Source of the DNA: Streptomyces sp. CA-278952
GTDB taxonomy: Bacteria > Actinomycetota > Actinomycetes > Streptomycetales > Streptomycetaceae
Reading direction: 5' to 3'
Length of the DNA: 64,000 bases
NCBI RefSeq assembly: GCF_028747205.1
Contig: NZ_CP112880.1
Span: 62,001 to 126,000 of the forward strand
The notes under the pieces were generated by a model. It saw only the letters and a program-made list of their open reading frames with translations. It did no database searches and had not been told where the DNA came from. This document shows positions 42,905 to 51,605 of the stretch, in pieces. The position numbers and the translations under genes were made by a program. The stretch's first letter is position 1. Each line of letters starts with the position of its first letter.

Positions 42905-43436
42905 CCTCAGCGCGCGCCGATGGATCGTCCGGCCCGGTGAGTTCGCCACCAACGCCCTGCTCATCTGGGGCCCGTCCATCCGCTCCGGCCGGCGGGCGGT
43001 CGAGCCGTTCCCCGACCAGGCCGGCGACCCGATCCACGAGCAGGACATCGCGGACGTCATCGTCGCCGACCTGCTCGATCACGACCGCCGCGGACGCATC
43101 GACACGATCATCGGCCCCGATACGCTCACCAAGCGCGAACAGGTCGCCCTCATCGCCGAGGCGGTGGGAGAGGACATCGCCCTCGACGAGGTGACGCCCG
43201 AACAGGCGCTCCGCTTCTACCGCGAGCAGGGCGGGTTCGCGGCCGACAACGCCGACTGGCTTTACGGCTTCACCAGTTACGACGGGGTGGAGGGCGTCAC
43301 CGACGAACCCGGCGAAGCGAACCCCGCTTCCGACGGCGCCTACCTCACCCTCGCCGAGGTCCTCGGCCGACCGGGACGCTCCTACGTGCGGTGGGCCCGC
43401 GGCCACGCCTCCGACTTCACAGGAACGGCCGGCTGA
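42905..43436 (+). pseudogene. NmrA-like NAD(P)-binding protein, C-terminal fragment
   Basis: The frame encodes the C-terminal ~170 residues of an atypical SDR: RPGEFATNALL, DPIHEQDIADVIVADLLD, GPDTLTKREQVALIAEAVG, and FAADNADWLYGFTSYDGVEG, ending SDFTGTAG. The N-terminal Rossmann fold with the GxxGxxG motif is missing, no ribosome site or start is found at the point where similarity begins, and the upstream part of the open frame (from 42804) is Arg/Pro-rich noise. Probably a deletion remnant. It converges on the FGGY kinase gene. Confidence 0.7.
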
Positions 43437-43565
43437 GCCGATCTCCTGCTTCTGCTCGCCGGGCACGAGCCACGGTCGGCGGATCCGCCGCTGCCCGAGG
43501 CGCCCGGGCCGGCGGTGCCGCTCCGGCCGGTGGTGAGCCGTCGCGTACGCGCGAGGCGCGACGCG

Positions 43566-45038
43566 TCAGTCGTCGGGGAGCCAGCCCCGCTTGCGCAGCG
43601 CCGCGACGAAGCGGCCGTGGGCGTCGTCCAGGGCGGGGCGTTCCTCCGGCGCGGGCTCGACGAGGGCGCCGCCGCGCACCATGGCGGCGGCGCTCGCCGC
43701 GAGGTCCTCGTGGAGCGTGCCGGTCGCGGCGAGGAGTGCGGCGCCGAAGGCCGTCTCCGCGCGCTCTGCGACCCGGACCGGGCGGTCCAGGACGGTGGCC
43801 CGGATCGTCGTCCACACGGTGCTGCGGCTGCCCCCGCCTGCCGCGTGCAGGGGGCCGAGCACCGGAACGCCGAGTCGCTCGACCCGGTCCAGGGCCAGGC
43901 GTTCGACGAAGGCGACTCCTTCGAGTGCGGCCCGGTGGGCGTCCGCCTCGTCGCGGGGGCCGCCCAGCTCGAATCCGCGCGCCGCGCCGGAGACGAAGGG
44001 GAACCGTTCCCCGTCGCGGCGTAGCGGGTAGCGCACGTACGAAGCGGGGCCCCGGGCCGCCGCGGCGGCGTCCAGCGCGGGCAGGCGGGCCGGGTCCACG
44101 TCGGCCAGGCACTCCCCTCCGGTGTTGGACGCACCGCCGGGGAGCCACCAGCCGTCGGGGTGCCGATGGCTGTAGACCGCTCCGGTCGCGTCGCGGACCA
44201 GGTCCGCGGAGACCCCCTTGAGGACGTACGTGGTGCCGAGCACGCCCACGAAGCGACCCGGCTCGACCGCCCCCGTGGCGATCTGGCCCGCGCAGCCGTC
44301 CGTCATCCCGAGGCGCACGGAGCACCCTTCGGGCAGGCCCGTGGCCTCGGCCGCCTCCGGGCCGACGACTCCGGCCTCCGTGGCGGGGGCGCGTACGGCG
44401 GGGAGCAGCGCGAGCGGGAAGGCGAAGGCGTCGAAGACCTCGTACGCCCACTCCGAAGCCCGGGCGTCGTAGCCCGACTTGAGTGCGTGGCTCCAGTCCG
44501 TGGCGACGGGATGACCCGTCAGCGCGCGCCCGACGACGTCGGGGGTGTGCAGGACGTGGCGCAGGCCCGAGCCGTACGTCCGCAGGCACCAGACGGCACG
44601 GCCGAACGCCGCGGTGGGCCCCACGGACAGGCCGAGGGCGTCCCACCGGGCGCTGCCCGCCCGCTGCGCCTCGGTGTTGACGTCGGCGGCCCGCCGGTCG
44701 TCGTACATGAGGGCCGGGCCGAGCGGGACGCCGTCGGCCCCGGTGGGCACGATGGTTCCTGACGTGGCGGACACGGCCACCGCAATGACCTCACGGCCGC
44801 CCCGGGGCAGCACGCCGGTGGTGCGGCGCAGCGCCGAGCGTACGGCGGGCCACCATGAACGGGCGTCCTGCTCGCTCGTCCCGGCGGCGGTCCGTACGGG
44901 GGGCGGCAGTTCGCCCCGCGCCTCGGCGAGCACGCGTCCCTGGCCGTCCACGCACACCACGCGGACGGACGCGGTCGCCACGTCGATGCCGATCACGGCC
45001 GGGGCGTGGGGAGTGGGGCGACGGGATGCACTGCTCAT
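43566..45038 (-). CDS. FGGY-family carbohydrate kinase (first of two)
   Basis: 490 residues from the ATG at 45038. The N-terminal ATPase lobe begins VIGIDVATASVRVVCVD, and AVSATSGTIVP follows. The catalytic Asp region is RLGMTDGCAGQIATGAV and the adenosine part AAGGGSRSTVW is near residue 410. FGGY kinases phosphorylate ketoses or polyols such as xylulose, ribulose, ribitol or glycerol; the substrate cannot be told from sequence. It is transcribed alone from a promoter that carries the GTTAATTT-type DeoR motif at 45122-45136, shared with the other units of this module. Confidence 0.88.
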   Translation of the reverse strand: MSSASRRPTPHAPAVIGIDVATASVRVVCVDGQGRVLAEARGELPPPVRTAAGTSEQDARSWWPAVRSALRRTTGVLPRGGREVIAVAVSATSGTIVPTGADGVPLGPALMYDDRRAADVNTEAQRAGSARWDALGLSVGPTAAFGRAVWCLRTYGSGLRHVLHTPDVVGRALTGHPVATDWSHALKSGYDARASEWAYEVFDAFAFPLALLPAVRAPATEAGVVGPEAAEATGLPEGCSVRLGMTDGCAGQIATGAVEPGRFVGVLGTTYVLKGVSADLVRDATGAVYSHRHPDGWWLPGGASNTGGECLADVDPARLPALDAAAAARGPASYVRYPLRRDGERFPFVSGAARGFELGGPRDEADAHRAALEGVAFVERLALDRVERLGVPVLGPLHAAGGGSRSTVWTTIRATVLDRPVRVAERAETAFGAALLAATGTLHEDLAASAAAMVRGGALVEPAPEERPALDDAHGRFVAALRKRGWLPDD

Positions 45039-45121
45039 GGCGGAAAGCGTCCTTCCCCGGCGGAACGGGCCTCAGGTGTCCACCGATCGGGTGGGCGATC
45101 CATCGCGGTGGCCGCGTGTGT

Positions 45122-45136
45122 GTGAAATTAACATGC
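45122..45136. promoter_or_regulatory. candidate DeoR operator before FGGY kinase 1
   Basis: On the minus strand the site reads CGCATGTTAATTTCAC. The core TGTTAATTT recurs at 49500, and in extended form TGTTAAATTTAACA at 46698. It lies between the kinase start (45038) and the DeoR stop (45181). Confidence 0.55.
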
Positions 45137-45180
45137 GTTCCATCATGACAGGAGGAACGGTCTCCTGCGGGAGGAACGGC

Positions 45181-45957
45181 TCATGGTGCGACGGCCGCCA
45201 CCGTCACCCGGGTCCGTTCGCGGAGTTTGCCGAGCAGTTCGGCGTCCGCCCCGTCGTCCACGACGAGATGGTCCAGGTCGCCGACGGGCCCCACCCGGTG
45301 CAGCGCGGTCCGGGCGAGCTTGGTGTGGTCCATGAGCATCACCTTCGTCGCCGCGGACGTGAGCATCGCCCGTTTGACCAGGACCACGTCCTGCTCCTGG
45401 TGGTAGGCCGTCCTGGCGTCGAGGGCCGAGGTGGAGACCGCGACCAGGTCGACGGAGAGCGCCTCCACCGCCTCGACGCAGGGCATCCCGAGGAAGGAGT
45501 CGTGGGTGCGCGAGTACTCGCCGCCCAGGGCGATCAGGCGGATGCCTTCGCACCCGGTGAAGACGTCGAGCACCCGGCGGGCGTTGGTGACGACGGTGAG
45601 GGGGGCGAGGTCGACCAGCAGGCCGGCCATGACCAGGACCGTGGTGGAATCGTCGAGCATCACCGACATTCCGGGCTCCACCAACGCGGCGGCGGCGCGC
45701 GCGACGGCGTTCTTCTCCGCCGTGTTGACGCCGAGCCGGTAGTCGAGGCTCGACTCGAACACCGTGGACGGCAGGGCGGACGCGCCGCCGCGGAAGCGGC
45801 GCAGCACCCCTTGCCGCGCGAGGTCGTCGAGGTCGCGGTGGACGGTCATCAGGCTCACGCCCGTGAGCTGGGCGAGCGCGGCGCCCGTGGCGGTGCCCCG
45901 CTCCACGACGTGGTCGGCGATGAGCCGTCGCCGTTCTTCGGCGGATCTCTTGGTCAT
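45181..45957 (-). CDS. DeoR/GlpR-family transcriptional regulator
   Basis: 258 residues from the ATG at 45957. The HTH is at about residues 5-58 (RRLIADHVVERGTATGAALA, VSLMTVHRDLDDLARQGVLRR), and the DeoRC phospho-sugar sensing domain spans about 75-235 (NAVARAAAALVEPGMSVMLDDSTTVL, then NARRVLDVFTG). DeoR proteins are released from DNA by a phosphorylated sugar, here plausibly the product of one of the two FGGY kinases. It is the second gene of a unit with the histidine phosphatase (5-bp gap) and probably controls itself, both kinase units and the transporter through the shared TGTTAATTT motif. Confidence 0.9.
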   Translation of the reverse strand: MTKRSAEERRRLIADHVVERGTATGAALAQLTGVSLMTVHRDLDDLARQGVLRRFRGGASALPSTVFESSLDYRLGVNTAEKNAVARAAAALVEPGMSVMLDDSTTVLVMAGLLVDLAPLTVVTNARRVLDVFTGCEGIRLIALGGEYSRTHDSFLGMPCVEAVEALSVDLVAVSTSALDARTAYHQEQDVVLVKRAMLTSAATKVMLMDHTKLARTALHRVGPVGDLDHLVVDDGADAELLGKLRERTRVTVAAVAP

Positions 45958-45962
45958 GGGGG

Positions 45963-46613
45963 TCAGTCTCCCGCAGGGCTCGGGCCGGGCGCGGGGGCGG
46001 GGGGAGCGGCGGTGGGTAGGTTGAGCGAGCGCAGCGCCGTCTCCGTGCCGCGGATCTCGATCTCCGTGACGGCTCCGTTGTCGAGTCGCGGGAAGATCCG
46101 CCGGTAGCGCCCGAGGGGAAGTCCGAGGAGTTCGCACAGGGCGATGCGCAGCAGGGTGTTGTGAGCGACGACGAGCACCTTTCCCCCTTGGTGACGGTGG
46201 GCGAGGTCGCGCAGGGAGCCGGTCGCCCGCGCCGCGGCCAGGGCGACGGGTTCGGAGCCGGGGAAGGCGCCGGAGGCGGCGTCCTCGCGGAACCGCCGTA
46301 CGGCTTCGGGGTCCTCCTCGGCCATCTCCTCGATGGTCCTGCCCTCGCCCCATCCGAAGTCGACTTCCCGCAGCCCCTCCTGGACGTCCGCCGCCAGCCC
46401 CAGCGCCGCCGCCGCGGGCGCCGCGGTCAGGCGGGCGCGGCCGAGCGGGGAGCAGGCGACCGCGTCCAAGCCGCTGCGGGCGGCCCAAACTCCGAGGTCG
46501 GCTCCCTGGGCCACGCCCTTGGGCGTCAGGGCGACGTCGGTGACACCGGCATACCGGTTCTCCGCGTGCCACTCGGTCTCGCCGTGGCGTACCAGCAGGA
46601 GACGAGAGGTCAT
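45963..46613 (-). CDS. histidine phosphatase-family protein (phosphoglycerate mutase-like)
   Basis: 216 residues from the ATG at 46613 (an ATG/GTG at 46640 is possible). The RHG motif LVRHGETEW at residues 6-14 carries the phospho-accepting His. The second catalytic His is in VVAHNTLLR, the proton-donor Glu region is VDFGWGEGRT, and an Ala/Pro-rich tail ends the protein. Members dephosphorylate sugar phosphates or other metabolites. Lying in the DeoR unit, it may recycle or detoxify a sugar phosphate made by the FGGY kinases. Confidence 0.88.
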   Translation of the reverse strand: MTSRLLLVRHGETEWHAENRYAGVTDVALTPKGVAQGADLGVWAARSGLDAVACSPLGRARLTAAPAAAALGLAADVQEGLREVDFGWGEGRTIEEMAEEDPEAVRRFREDAASGAFPGSEPVALAAARATGSLRDLAHRHQGGKVLVVAHNTLLRIALCELLGLPLGRYRRIFPRLDNGAVTEIEIRGTETALRSLNLPTAAPPAPAPGPSPAGD

Positions 46614-46677
46614 GGAGAGGCCCTTTCGAGGTCGGCGCATACGAAGGATCAGCGACAGGCCGCGCGCGCCGTGCGCA

Positions 46678-46706
46678 TTGCCGGTTCACGTGAGCGCTGT
46701 TAAATT
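46678..46706 (+). promoter_or_regulatory. candidate promoter of the hydroxyacid dehydrogenase unit
   Basis: TTGCCG (46678-46683) and TAAATT (46701-46706) are separated by 17 bp. The -10 region lies inside the palindrome at 46698-46711, so a bound DeoR protein would block it. Confidence 0.5.
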
Positions 46707-46711
46707 TAACA
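46698..46711. promoter_or_regulatory. perfect palindrome TGTTAAATTTAACA, probable DeoR operator
   Basis: 14-bp perfect A/T-rich palindrome in very GC-rich DNA, centred in the divergent spacer between the phosphatase-deoR unit (minus) and the dehydrogenase-kinase unit (plus). GCGCTGTTAA here is repeated at 49497-49504. Confidence 0.75.
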
Positions 46712-46813
46712 GAAATTCCACAGCCCAGGACCGGCCTCTCGCGGCTCGGATCACGCTCCGACCTGCTCGCCACGCACTCCCACCGGCTCTCCTCGCAGAA
46801 GGAATCCGACGTC

Positions 46814-47869
46814 ATGCGCATCCTCGCCGCAGGCGACCACTTCGTCCGTCCCTCGTTGATCCGTGCGGCGGTGAGCCAGGAGCTGTCCCGCATGGGCCGG
46901 GAGCTCCCGGAGTTCACGGAGCTGACCCTGCCCTGGCCCCACGAGCCCTTCGGTCCGGTCGCGGAGGTCCGCGAGGCGAGCGGTACGGAGGGCGAGCTCG
47001 TCGAGGCGCTGGCCGGGGCCTCGGTCTGTGTGACGCAGATGGCCCCGTTCACCGAGCGGGTGTTCGCCGCGTCGCCCGCGCTGCGTCTCGTCGCCGTCTC
47101 CCGGGGTGGGCCGGTCAATGTGGACCTGGCCGCCGCCACCCGTCACGGGGTCGGAGTCAGCTTTGCCCCCGGCCGCAACGCCCAGGCCGCCGCGGAGTTC
47201 GCCGTGGGGCTGATGCTCACCGCGATGCGCCGGATCGCCGCCGCCGACGCGGAGCTCAAGCGGGGCGTCTGGCGGGGCGATCTGTACGCGTACGAGGAGA
47301 GCGGCGGCGAGCTCGGCGGTGCCACGGTCGGACTCGTGGGCTACGGCGCCATCGGCCGCATCGTGGCACGGGTGCTGCGTGCCTTCGGAGCTCGTGTGCT
47401 GGCGGCCGACCCGTACGCCGACCGTGCGGCGGCCGAGGCGGAGGGCGTTGAACTCGTCGATCTGGACACTCTTCTGATCCGTAGTCAGATAGTGAGCCTG
47501 CATGCCCGCCTGACGGAGGAGACCCATCACCTGATCGACGCCCGCCGCCTCGGGCTGCTCCCGCACGGCGCGGTCCTGGTGAATTCCGCCCGCGGCGGAC
47601 TGCTCGACCACGCGCCACTGCCGGAGCTGCTGCGCGGCGGCGCTCTCGGGGCGCTCGCCCTGGACGTGTACGACATCGAGCCGATCCCGGCCGACTGGGC
47701 CCTGCGCGACGTGCCGAACCTGATCACCACACCCCATCTCGCCGGCGCGACCCGGCAGACGGCGCACCGGGCGGCGGCCATCACCGCCGCCGAGGTCGGC
47801 CGTTTCCTGCGCGGGGAGAAGCTGTCCCACCTCGCGAACCCCGACGTTCTGTCGGCCGGTCGGCCCTGA
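46814..47869 (+). CDS. D-2-hydroxyacid dehydrogenase family protein
   Basis: 351 residues from the ATG at 46814. The NAD-binding Rossmann motif is GLVGYGAIGRIVARVL (about residues 175-190). The catalytic Arg is in VNSARGGLLD, the Glu in DVYDIEPIP and the His in TTPHLAGAT. The set is complete. Relatives include phosphoglycerate, phosphoerythronate, glyoxylate and lactate-type dehydrogenases. It is co-oriented with an FGGY kinase (100-bp gap) and the transporter, so it probably oxidises or reduces an intermediate of the same rare-sugar pathway. Confidence 0.88.
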   Translation: MRILAAGDHFVRPSLIRAAVSQELSRMGRELPEFTELTLPWPHEPFGPVAEVREASGTEGELVEALAGASVCVTQMAPFTERVFAASPALRLVAVSRGGPVNVDLAAATRHGVGVSFAPGRNAQAAAEFAVGLMLTAMRRIAAADAELKRGVWRGDLYAYEESGGELGGATVGLVGYGAIGRIVARVLRAFGARVLAADPYADRAAAEAEGVELVDLDTLLIRSQIVSLHARLTEETHHLIDARRLGLLPHGAVLVNSARGGLLDHAPLPELLRGGALGALALDVYDIEPIPADWALRDVPNLITTPHLAGATRQTAHRAAAITAAEVGRFLRGEKLSHLANPDVLSAGRP

Positions 47870-47968
47870 CGGCCGGTCGGACGCTGACGGCCGCCGTCGC
47901 CGTGACCCTCGCCCGGCAACCCATCGGCTCGTATCGGCTGCTACCGGCTCGTAGAGGAGGCACCAGGC

Positions 47969-49441
47969 GTGAGCACCATCATCGGTGTGGACATCGGAAC
48001 GTCGGTCACCAAGGCCGTGGCCTTCGACGGGGCAGGCGGTGCCCTGGCCTCCGCGAGCCGGCGCTCGCACCTGGACATGCTGCCGGGCGGACGGGTCGAG
48101 CAGGATCTCGACGACGTCGTGGCCGGTGTCGGCGAGGTCGTGCGCGAGGTCGCCGCCGCGGTCGGCCGGCCTCCGGACGCCGTGGCGCTCACCGGGCAGG
48201 GGGACGGTCTGTGGCTGCGGGACTCCGAGGGCCGCCCGGTGCGGCCCGCCATCTCCTGGATGGACGCGCGGGCTTCGGACGTGGTGACCCGCTGGCTGGC
48301 GGACGGCACGATCAGCACCGCTTTCGCGCACACCGGCTCCGGCATGTTCCCCGGGTGCCACGGCCCGCTGCTGAACTGGCTGCAGGAGCACGAACCGGGC
48401 TCCCTGGACCGGGCCGCCGTCGCGGGGTACTGCGTCGACGCGGTCGCTCAGCGCCTCACCGGCCGGGTGTGCCTGGACGCCTCCGACGCGACGCTGCCGT
48501 TCCTCGACCCCCGTACCCGCCGCTACGCGCCCCAGGCCCTGGCTGCCTGCGGTGTCGAGGACCGAGCGGGGCTGCTGCCTCCTCCCGCCGCTCCGGGCAC
48601 GGTGCTCGAACTGGACGGTCGCGGCGCCGGACTCCTGGGGCTGCCCGAGGGGCTGCCGGTCGTGGCGGGGCCGTACGACCTGCCGGCCTGCGCGATCGGG
48701 AGCGGGGTGCGCGAGGTGGGGGACGGTGTTCTCATCCTCGGCACGACCCTCGCGAGCCAGGTGCTGACCGACCGCGTCGATCTCGAGCCGGCCGCGGAGC
48801 CCGCCGGCATGTGGCTGTGCACGCCCATCCCCGGCCGATGGCTGCGCGCCATGCCCGCCATGGTGGGAACGGCGGCGCTGGAGTGGGTGCTCACCCTCGT
48901 CGGCGCGACCACGGCCGACGTGGACGCCCTGCTTACCGACAGCCCGCCCGGAGCCCGGGGCGTCCACGCCTTCCCCTTCCTGTCCGAAGCGGGCGAACGG
49001 GCCCCGTTCGTCGAGCCGTCGGCCCAGGGCAGACTCGACGGGCTCAGCCTGGCGACGGGCCGGGCGGACGCCGTGAGGGCCGTCTGCGAGGCCATCGGCT
49101 ACGCCGCCCGGCACTGTCTGGACACGGCGGGGCTGAGCGGGACCCTGGCCCTGTGCGGCGGCGGCGCCCGGTCGGTGATGTGGGCCCGGCTGATCGCCGA
49201 CGTCCTCGGCCGGCCCGTCCGCGTTCCGCTGGAGGAGCAGGTCGGGGCGCTCGGCGTGGTGTCCGTCGCCCGGGCCTCCCTCTCCCCCGGGTACGAGGCC
49301 CCGCCGGGACGCCACCGGGTCGTCGAGCCGCGTGAGGACGTACGGGCGCTGTACGAGGACGGCTACGAGCGGTACCGGGCGGAGTTGGCGACGGCCCGAG
49401 CGGAGTGGAGGGCTCGCGCGCGGTTGCCCGGACGTCTCTGA
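47969..49441 (+). CDS. FGGY-family carbohydrate kinase (second of two)
   Basis: 490 residues from the GTG at 47969 with GAGGAGG at 47954-47960. The N-terminal motif is IIGVDIGTSVTKAVAFD; ALTGQGDGLWLRD and ISWMDARASD follow. The second lobe has VVAGPYDLPACAIGSGV with the catalytic Asp, LGTTLASQV, FLSEAGERAPFVEP and LCGGGARSVMW. The GQGDG and SEAGERAPF blocks look more like erythritol-kinase-type (EryA) or xylulokinase members than glycerol kinase. It differs clearly from the kinase at 43.6 kb, so the two probably act on different substrates or steps. Confidence 0.88.
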   Translation: MSTIIGVDIGTSVTKAVAFDGAGGALASASRRSHLDMLPGGRVEQDLDDVVAGVGEVVREVAAAVGRPPDAVALTGQGDGLWLRDSEGRPVRPAISWMDARASDVVTRWLADGTISTAFAHTGSGMFPGCHGPLLNWLQEHEPGSLDRAAVAGYCVDAVAQRLTGRVCLDASDATLPFLDPRTRRYAPQALAACGVEDRAGLLPPPAAPGTVLELDGRGAGLLGLPEGLPVVAGPYDLPACAIGSGVREVGDGVLILGTTLASQVLTDRVDLEPAAEPAGMWLCTPIPGRWLRAMPAMVGTAALEWVLTLVGATTADVDALLTDSPPGARGVHAFPFLSEAGERAPFVEPSAQGRLDGLSLATGRADAVRAVCEAIGYAARHCLDTAGLSGTLALCGGGARSVMWARLIADVLGRPVRVPLEEQVGALGVVSVARASLSPGYEAPPGRHRVVEPREDVRALYEDGYERYRAELATARAEWRARARLPGRL

Positions 49442-49477
49442 ACGGGCCTTCCGCCCCTGTTATTTATGACATGCCCA

Positions 49478-49512
49478 TTGACACTACTAACACGTGCGCT
49501 GTTAATTTGACG
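49478..49512 (+). promoter_or_regulatory. promoter and DeoR-type site before the sugar importer
   Basis: A consensus -35 TTGACA (49478-49483), a 17-bp spacer and -10 GTTAAT (49501-49506) are present. The -10 overlaps TGTTAATTTGACG (49500-49512), the motif shared with 45122 and 46698. The binding-protein start follows 38 bp later. Confidence 0.65.
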
Positions 49513-49550
49513 CGAAGGAGGGCTCTCCGCCTGAAGACCAGGAGATTCCA

Positions 49551-50630
49551 GTGAAGCAACGCTCTGTCAGATCGTTCGCCGCTGCCCTGTCCGCGATGGC
49601 GGTGATCGTCTCCGCCGCCGCCTGTACGACGAAGACGCCGAACGGTACGGACGGCGGGTCACCGCAGGACGCGAAGATCGCGTTCCTGATGCCCGACATC
49701 GCCTCCACCCGGTACGAGTTGTACGACGCTCCCCTCTTCAGGGCCAAGATGAAGGATCTCTGCGGCGGTTGCGAGGTCCTGTACCAGAACGCGGGCGGCG
49801 ACGCCGCGAAGCAACAGCAGCAGGCCGACTCCGCTCTCGCGCAGGGCGCCGACGTCATCGTGATCGATCCGGTGGACTCCGCCGCGGCGGCCGGCACCGT
49901 CCGTACGGCACAGGGACGAGAGGTCCCGGTCATCGCGTACGACCGGCCGATCCCGGCGGTCGAGGCCGACTACTACGTCTCCTTCGACAACGAGAAGATC
50001 GGCTCCATGATCGGCGCGTCCCTGGTGGAGCACCTCGAGGCCACCTCGGCCGAGGGCGGCCTCCTCCAGGTCAACGGATCACCGACCGACGCGGCGGCGG
50101 GCCTGATCAAGAAGGGCATACACAGCGCGGTCGACTCCAGCGGGTACGAGCTCCTCGCCGAGTACGACACCCCTGCCTGGGAACCGGGGAAGGCGCAGAG
50201 CTGGGTCAGCGGCCAGATAACCAAGTTCCCGGGAAGGATCGCCGGAGTGGTGGCCGCCAACGACGGCACGGGCGGCGGTTCCATCGCCGCGTTCAAAGCG
50301 GCCGGAGCGCCCGTGCCACCGGTGACCGGGAACGACGCCGAACTCGCCGCCGCCCAGCGGATCATCAAGGGCGACCAGTACAACACCATCTCCAAGCCCA
50401 TCAAGACCGTCGCGGAAGCCGCCGCCACCGCGGCGTTCGCCTTCGCCCGGGGTGAGAAGCCCCGGGGCGACACCACGCTCTTCGGCACTCCCTCGGAACT
50501 CTTCACCCCCACCGTGGTCACCCGGGAGAACATCGCGGAGGTGCTGGTGGGCGACGGGAAGCCGCTGAAGACCGCCGATGTGTGCACGACGACGTACGCC
50601 GCCGCCTGTGCCGAGGTGGGCCTCACGTAG
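49551..50630 (+). CDS. sugar ABC transporter substrate-binding lipoprotein (XylF/RbsB type)
   Basis: 359 residues from the GTG at 49551 with AGGAG upstream. The signal peptide ends in VSAAAC, a lipobox with the Cys at residue 25. The cluster-B fold for monosaccharides has the xylose-binding pattern: FLMPDIASTRYELYDAPLF, a DAAKQQQQADSALAQGADV block, and DYYVSFDNEKIG. It resembles XylF-type proteins more than ribose-binding ones. It feeds the ATPase and permease genes that follow. Confidence 0.92.
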   Translation: MKQRSVRSFAAALSAMAVIVSAAACTTKTPNGTDGGSPQDAKIAFLMPDIASTRYELYDAPLFRAKMKDLCGGCEVLYQNAGGDAAKQQQQADSALAQGADVIVIDPVDSAAAAGTVRTAQGREVPVIAYDRPIPAVEADYYVSFDNEKIGSMIGASLVEHLEATSAEGGLLQVNGSPTDAAAGLIKKGIHSAVDSSGYELLAEYDTPAWEPGKAQSWVSGQITKFPGRIAGVVAANDGTGGGSIAAFKAAGAPVPPVTGNDAELAAAQRIIKGDQYNTISKPIKTVAEAAATAAFAFARGEKPRGDTTLFGTPSELFTPTVVTRENIAEVLVGDGKPLKTADVCTTTYAAACAEVGLT

Positions 50631-50744
50631 TCCCACCGGCCCGGCCTCGGCGCCCACGACCGTCCGCGGCGGGGTGGGAGGCACGCCCGCCCCGCGAGGG
50701 CCACCACTCCCCCGCCCGCCCGCCCGCCCCCGGAAGGCCGGTCC

Positions 50745-51605
50745 ATGCCCGCTGACTCCTTACCCTCCCCTCATGAGGCGCCGGGCGGCTCGCTGCTCTC
50801 CCTGCGCGGAATCAGCAAATCCTTCGGCGCCGTCGCCGCACTCACCGATGTCGACCTCGACGTCGACGCCGGGCAGGTCGTGGCTCTGGTGGGCGACAAC
50901 GGCGCGGGGAAGTCCACCCTGGTCAAGGTCCTCTCCGGGGTGCATCAGCCGGACGCCGGAACCGTCGGCTTCGGCACCGGGACCGTGGCGGTCACCTCCC
51001 CGGCCACCGCACAGCGGCTCGGCATCGCGACCGTGTTCCAGGACCTCGCCCTGTGCGAGAACCTGAACGTGGTGGAGAACCTCTTCCTCGGGCGCGAGTT
51101 GCGTGGGCTGCGCCTGGACGAGGTGGGCATGGAGGTCCGCTCCCGTGCTCTGCTCGGGGAGCTGTCGGCGAAGATCCCCTCGGTACGCGTCCCGGTCGCG
51201 GCCCTGTCCGGGGGGCAGCGGCAGACGGTGGCCATCGCACGGACGCTCCTGGGCGACCCCAAGGTGATCATCCTGGACGAGCCGACGGCCGCCCTGGGGG
51301 TGGCTCAGACGGCGGAAGTCCTCAATCTGATCGAGCGTCTGAAGGACCGTGGTCTGGGCGTCATCATGGTCAGCCACAACATGGCCGACGTGCGGGCCGT
51401 CGCCGACACCGTGGCCGTCCTGCGGCTCGGCCGCAACAACGGAGTCTTCGACGCGGCCGGAACGACGGCGTCGGAGCTGGTGGCGGCCATCACCGGAGCC
51501 ACCGACAACGTGGTCAGCCGCCGCGCCGGCCGCGACCGGGCCACGGGCGACGGAACGGAGTCGGCAGACCGGACCGACGCGGCGCACCGGGGGGAAACAT
51601 CATGA
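50745..51605 (+). CDS. sugar ABC transporter ATP-binding protein, single-domain (XylG-like)
   Basis: 286 residues from the ATG at 50745. Walker A GDNGAGKST near residues 49-57, Q-loop VFQDLALCENL, signature LSGGQRQTVAIART, Walker B VIILDEPTAALG and the switch His in MVSHNMAD are all present. Classic RbsA/XylG proteins carry two ABC domains in ~500 residues, but this one has a single domain and would act as a homodimer. Its C-terminus has a charged Arg/Asp/Thr tail. The stop overlaps the permease ATG by 4 bp (ATGA). Confidence 0.92.
   Translation: MPADSLPSPHEAPGGSLLSLRGISKSFGAVAALTDVDLDVDAGQVVALVGDNGAGKSTLVKVLSGVHQPDAGTVGFGTGTVAVTSPATAQRLGIATVFQDLALCENLNVVENLFLGRELRGLRLDEVGMEVRSRALLGELSAKIPSVRVPVAALSGGQRQTVAIARTLLGDPKVIILDEPTAALGVAQTAEVLNLIERLKDRGLGVIMVSHNMADVRAVADTVAVLRLGRNNGVFDAAGTTASELVAAITGATDNVVSRRAGRDRATGDGTESADRTDAAHRGETS

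Noticed and set aside
43477..43490. Perfect palindrome CGGCGGATCCGCCG between convergent genes
   Set aside because: It has no loop and is built of common GC-rich words; not a convincing terminator or operator.
44545..46107. 520-codon plus-strand open frame
   Set aside because: Antisense to the FGGY kinase, DeoR and phosphatase genes; low-complexity Arg/Gly/Val composition.
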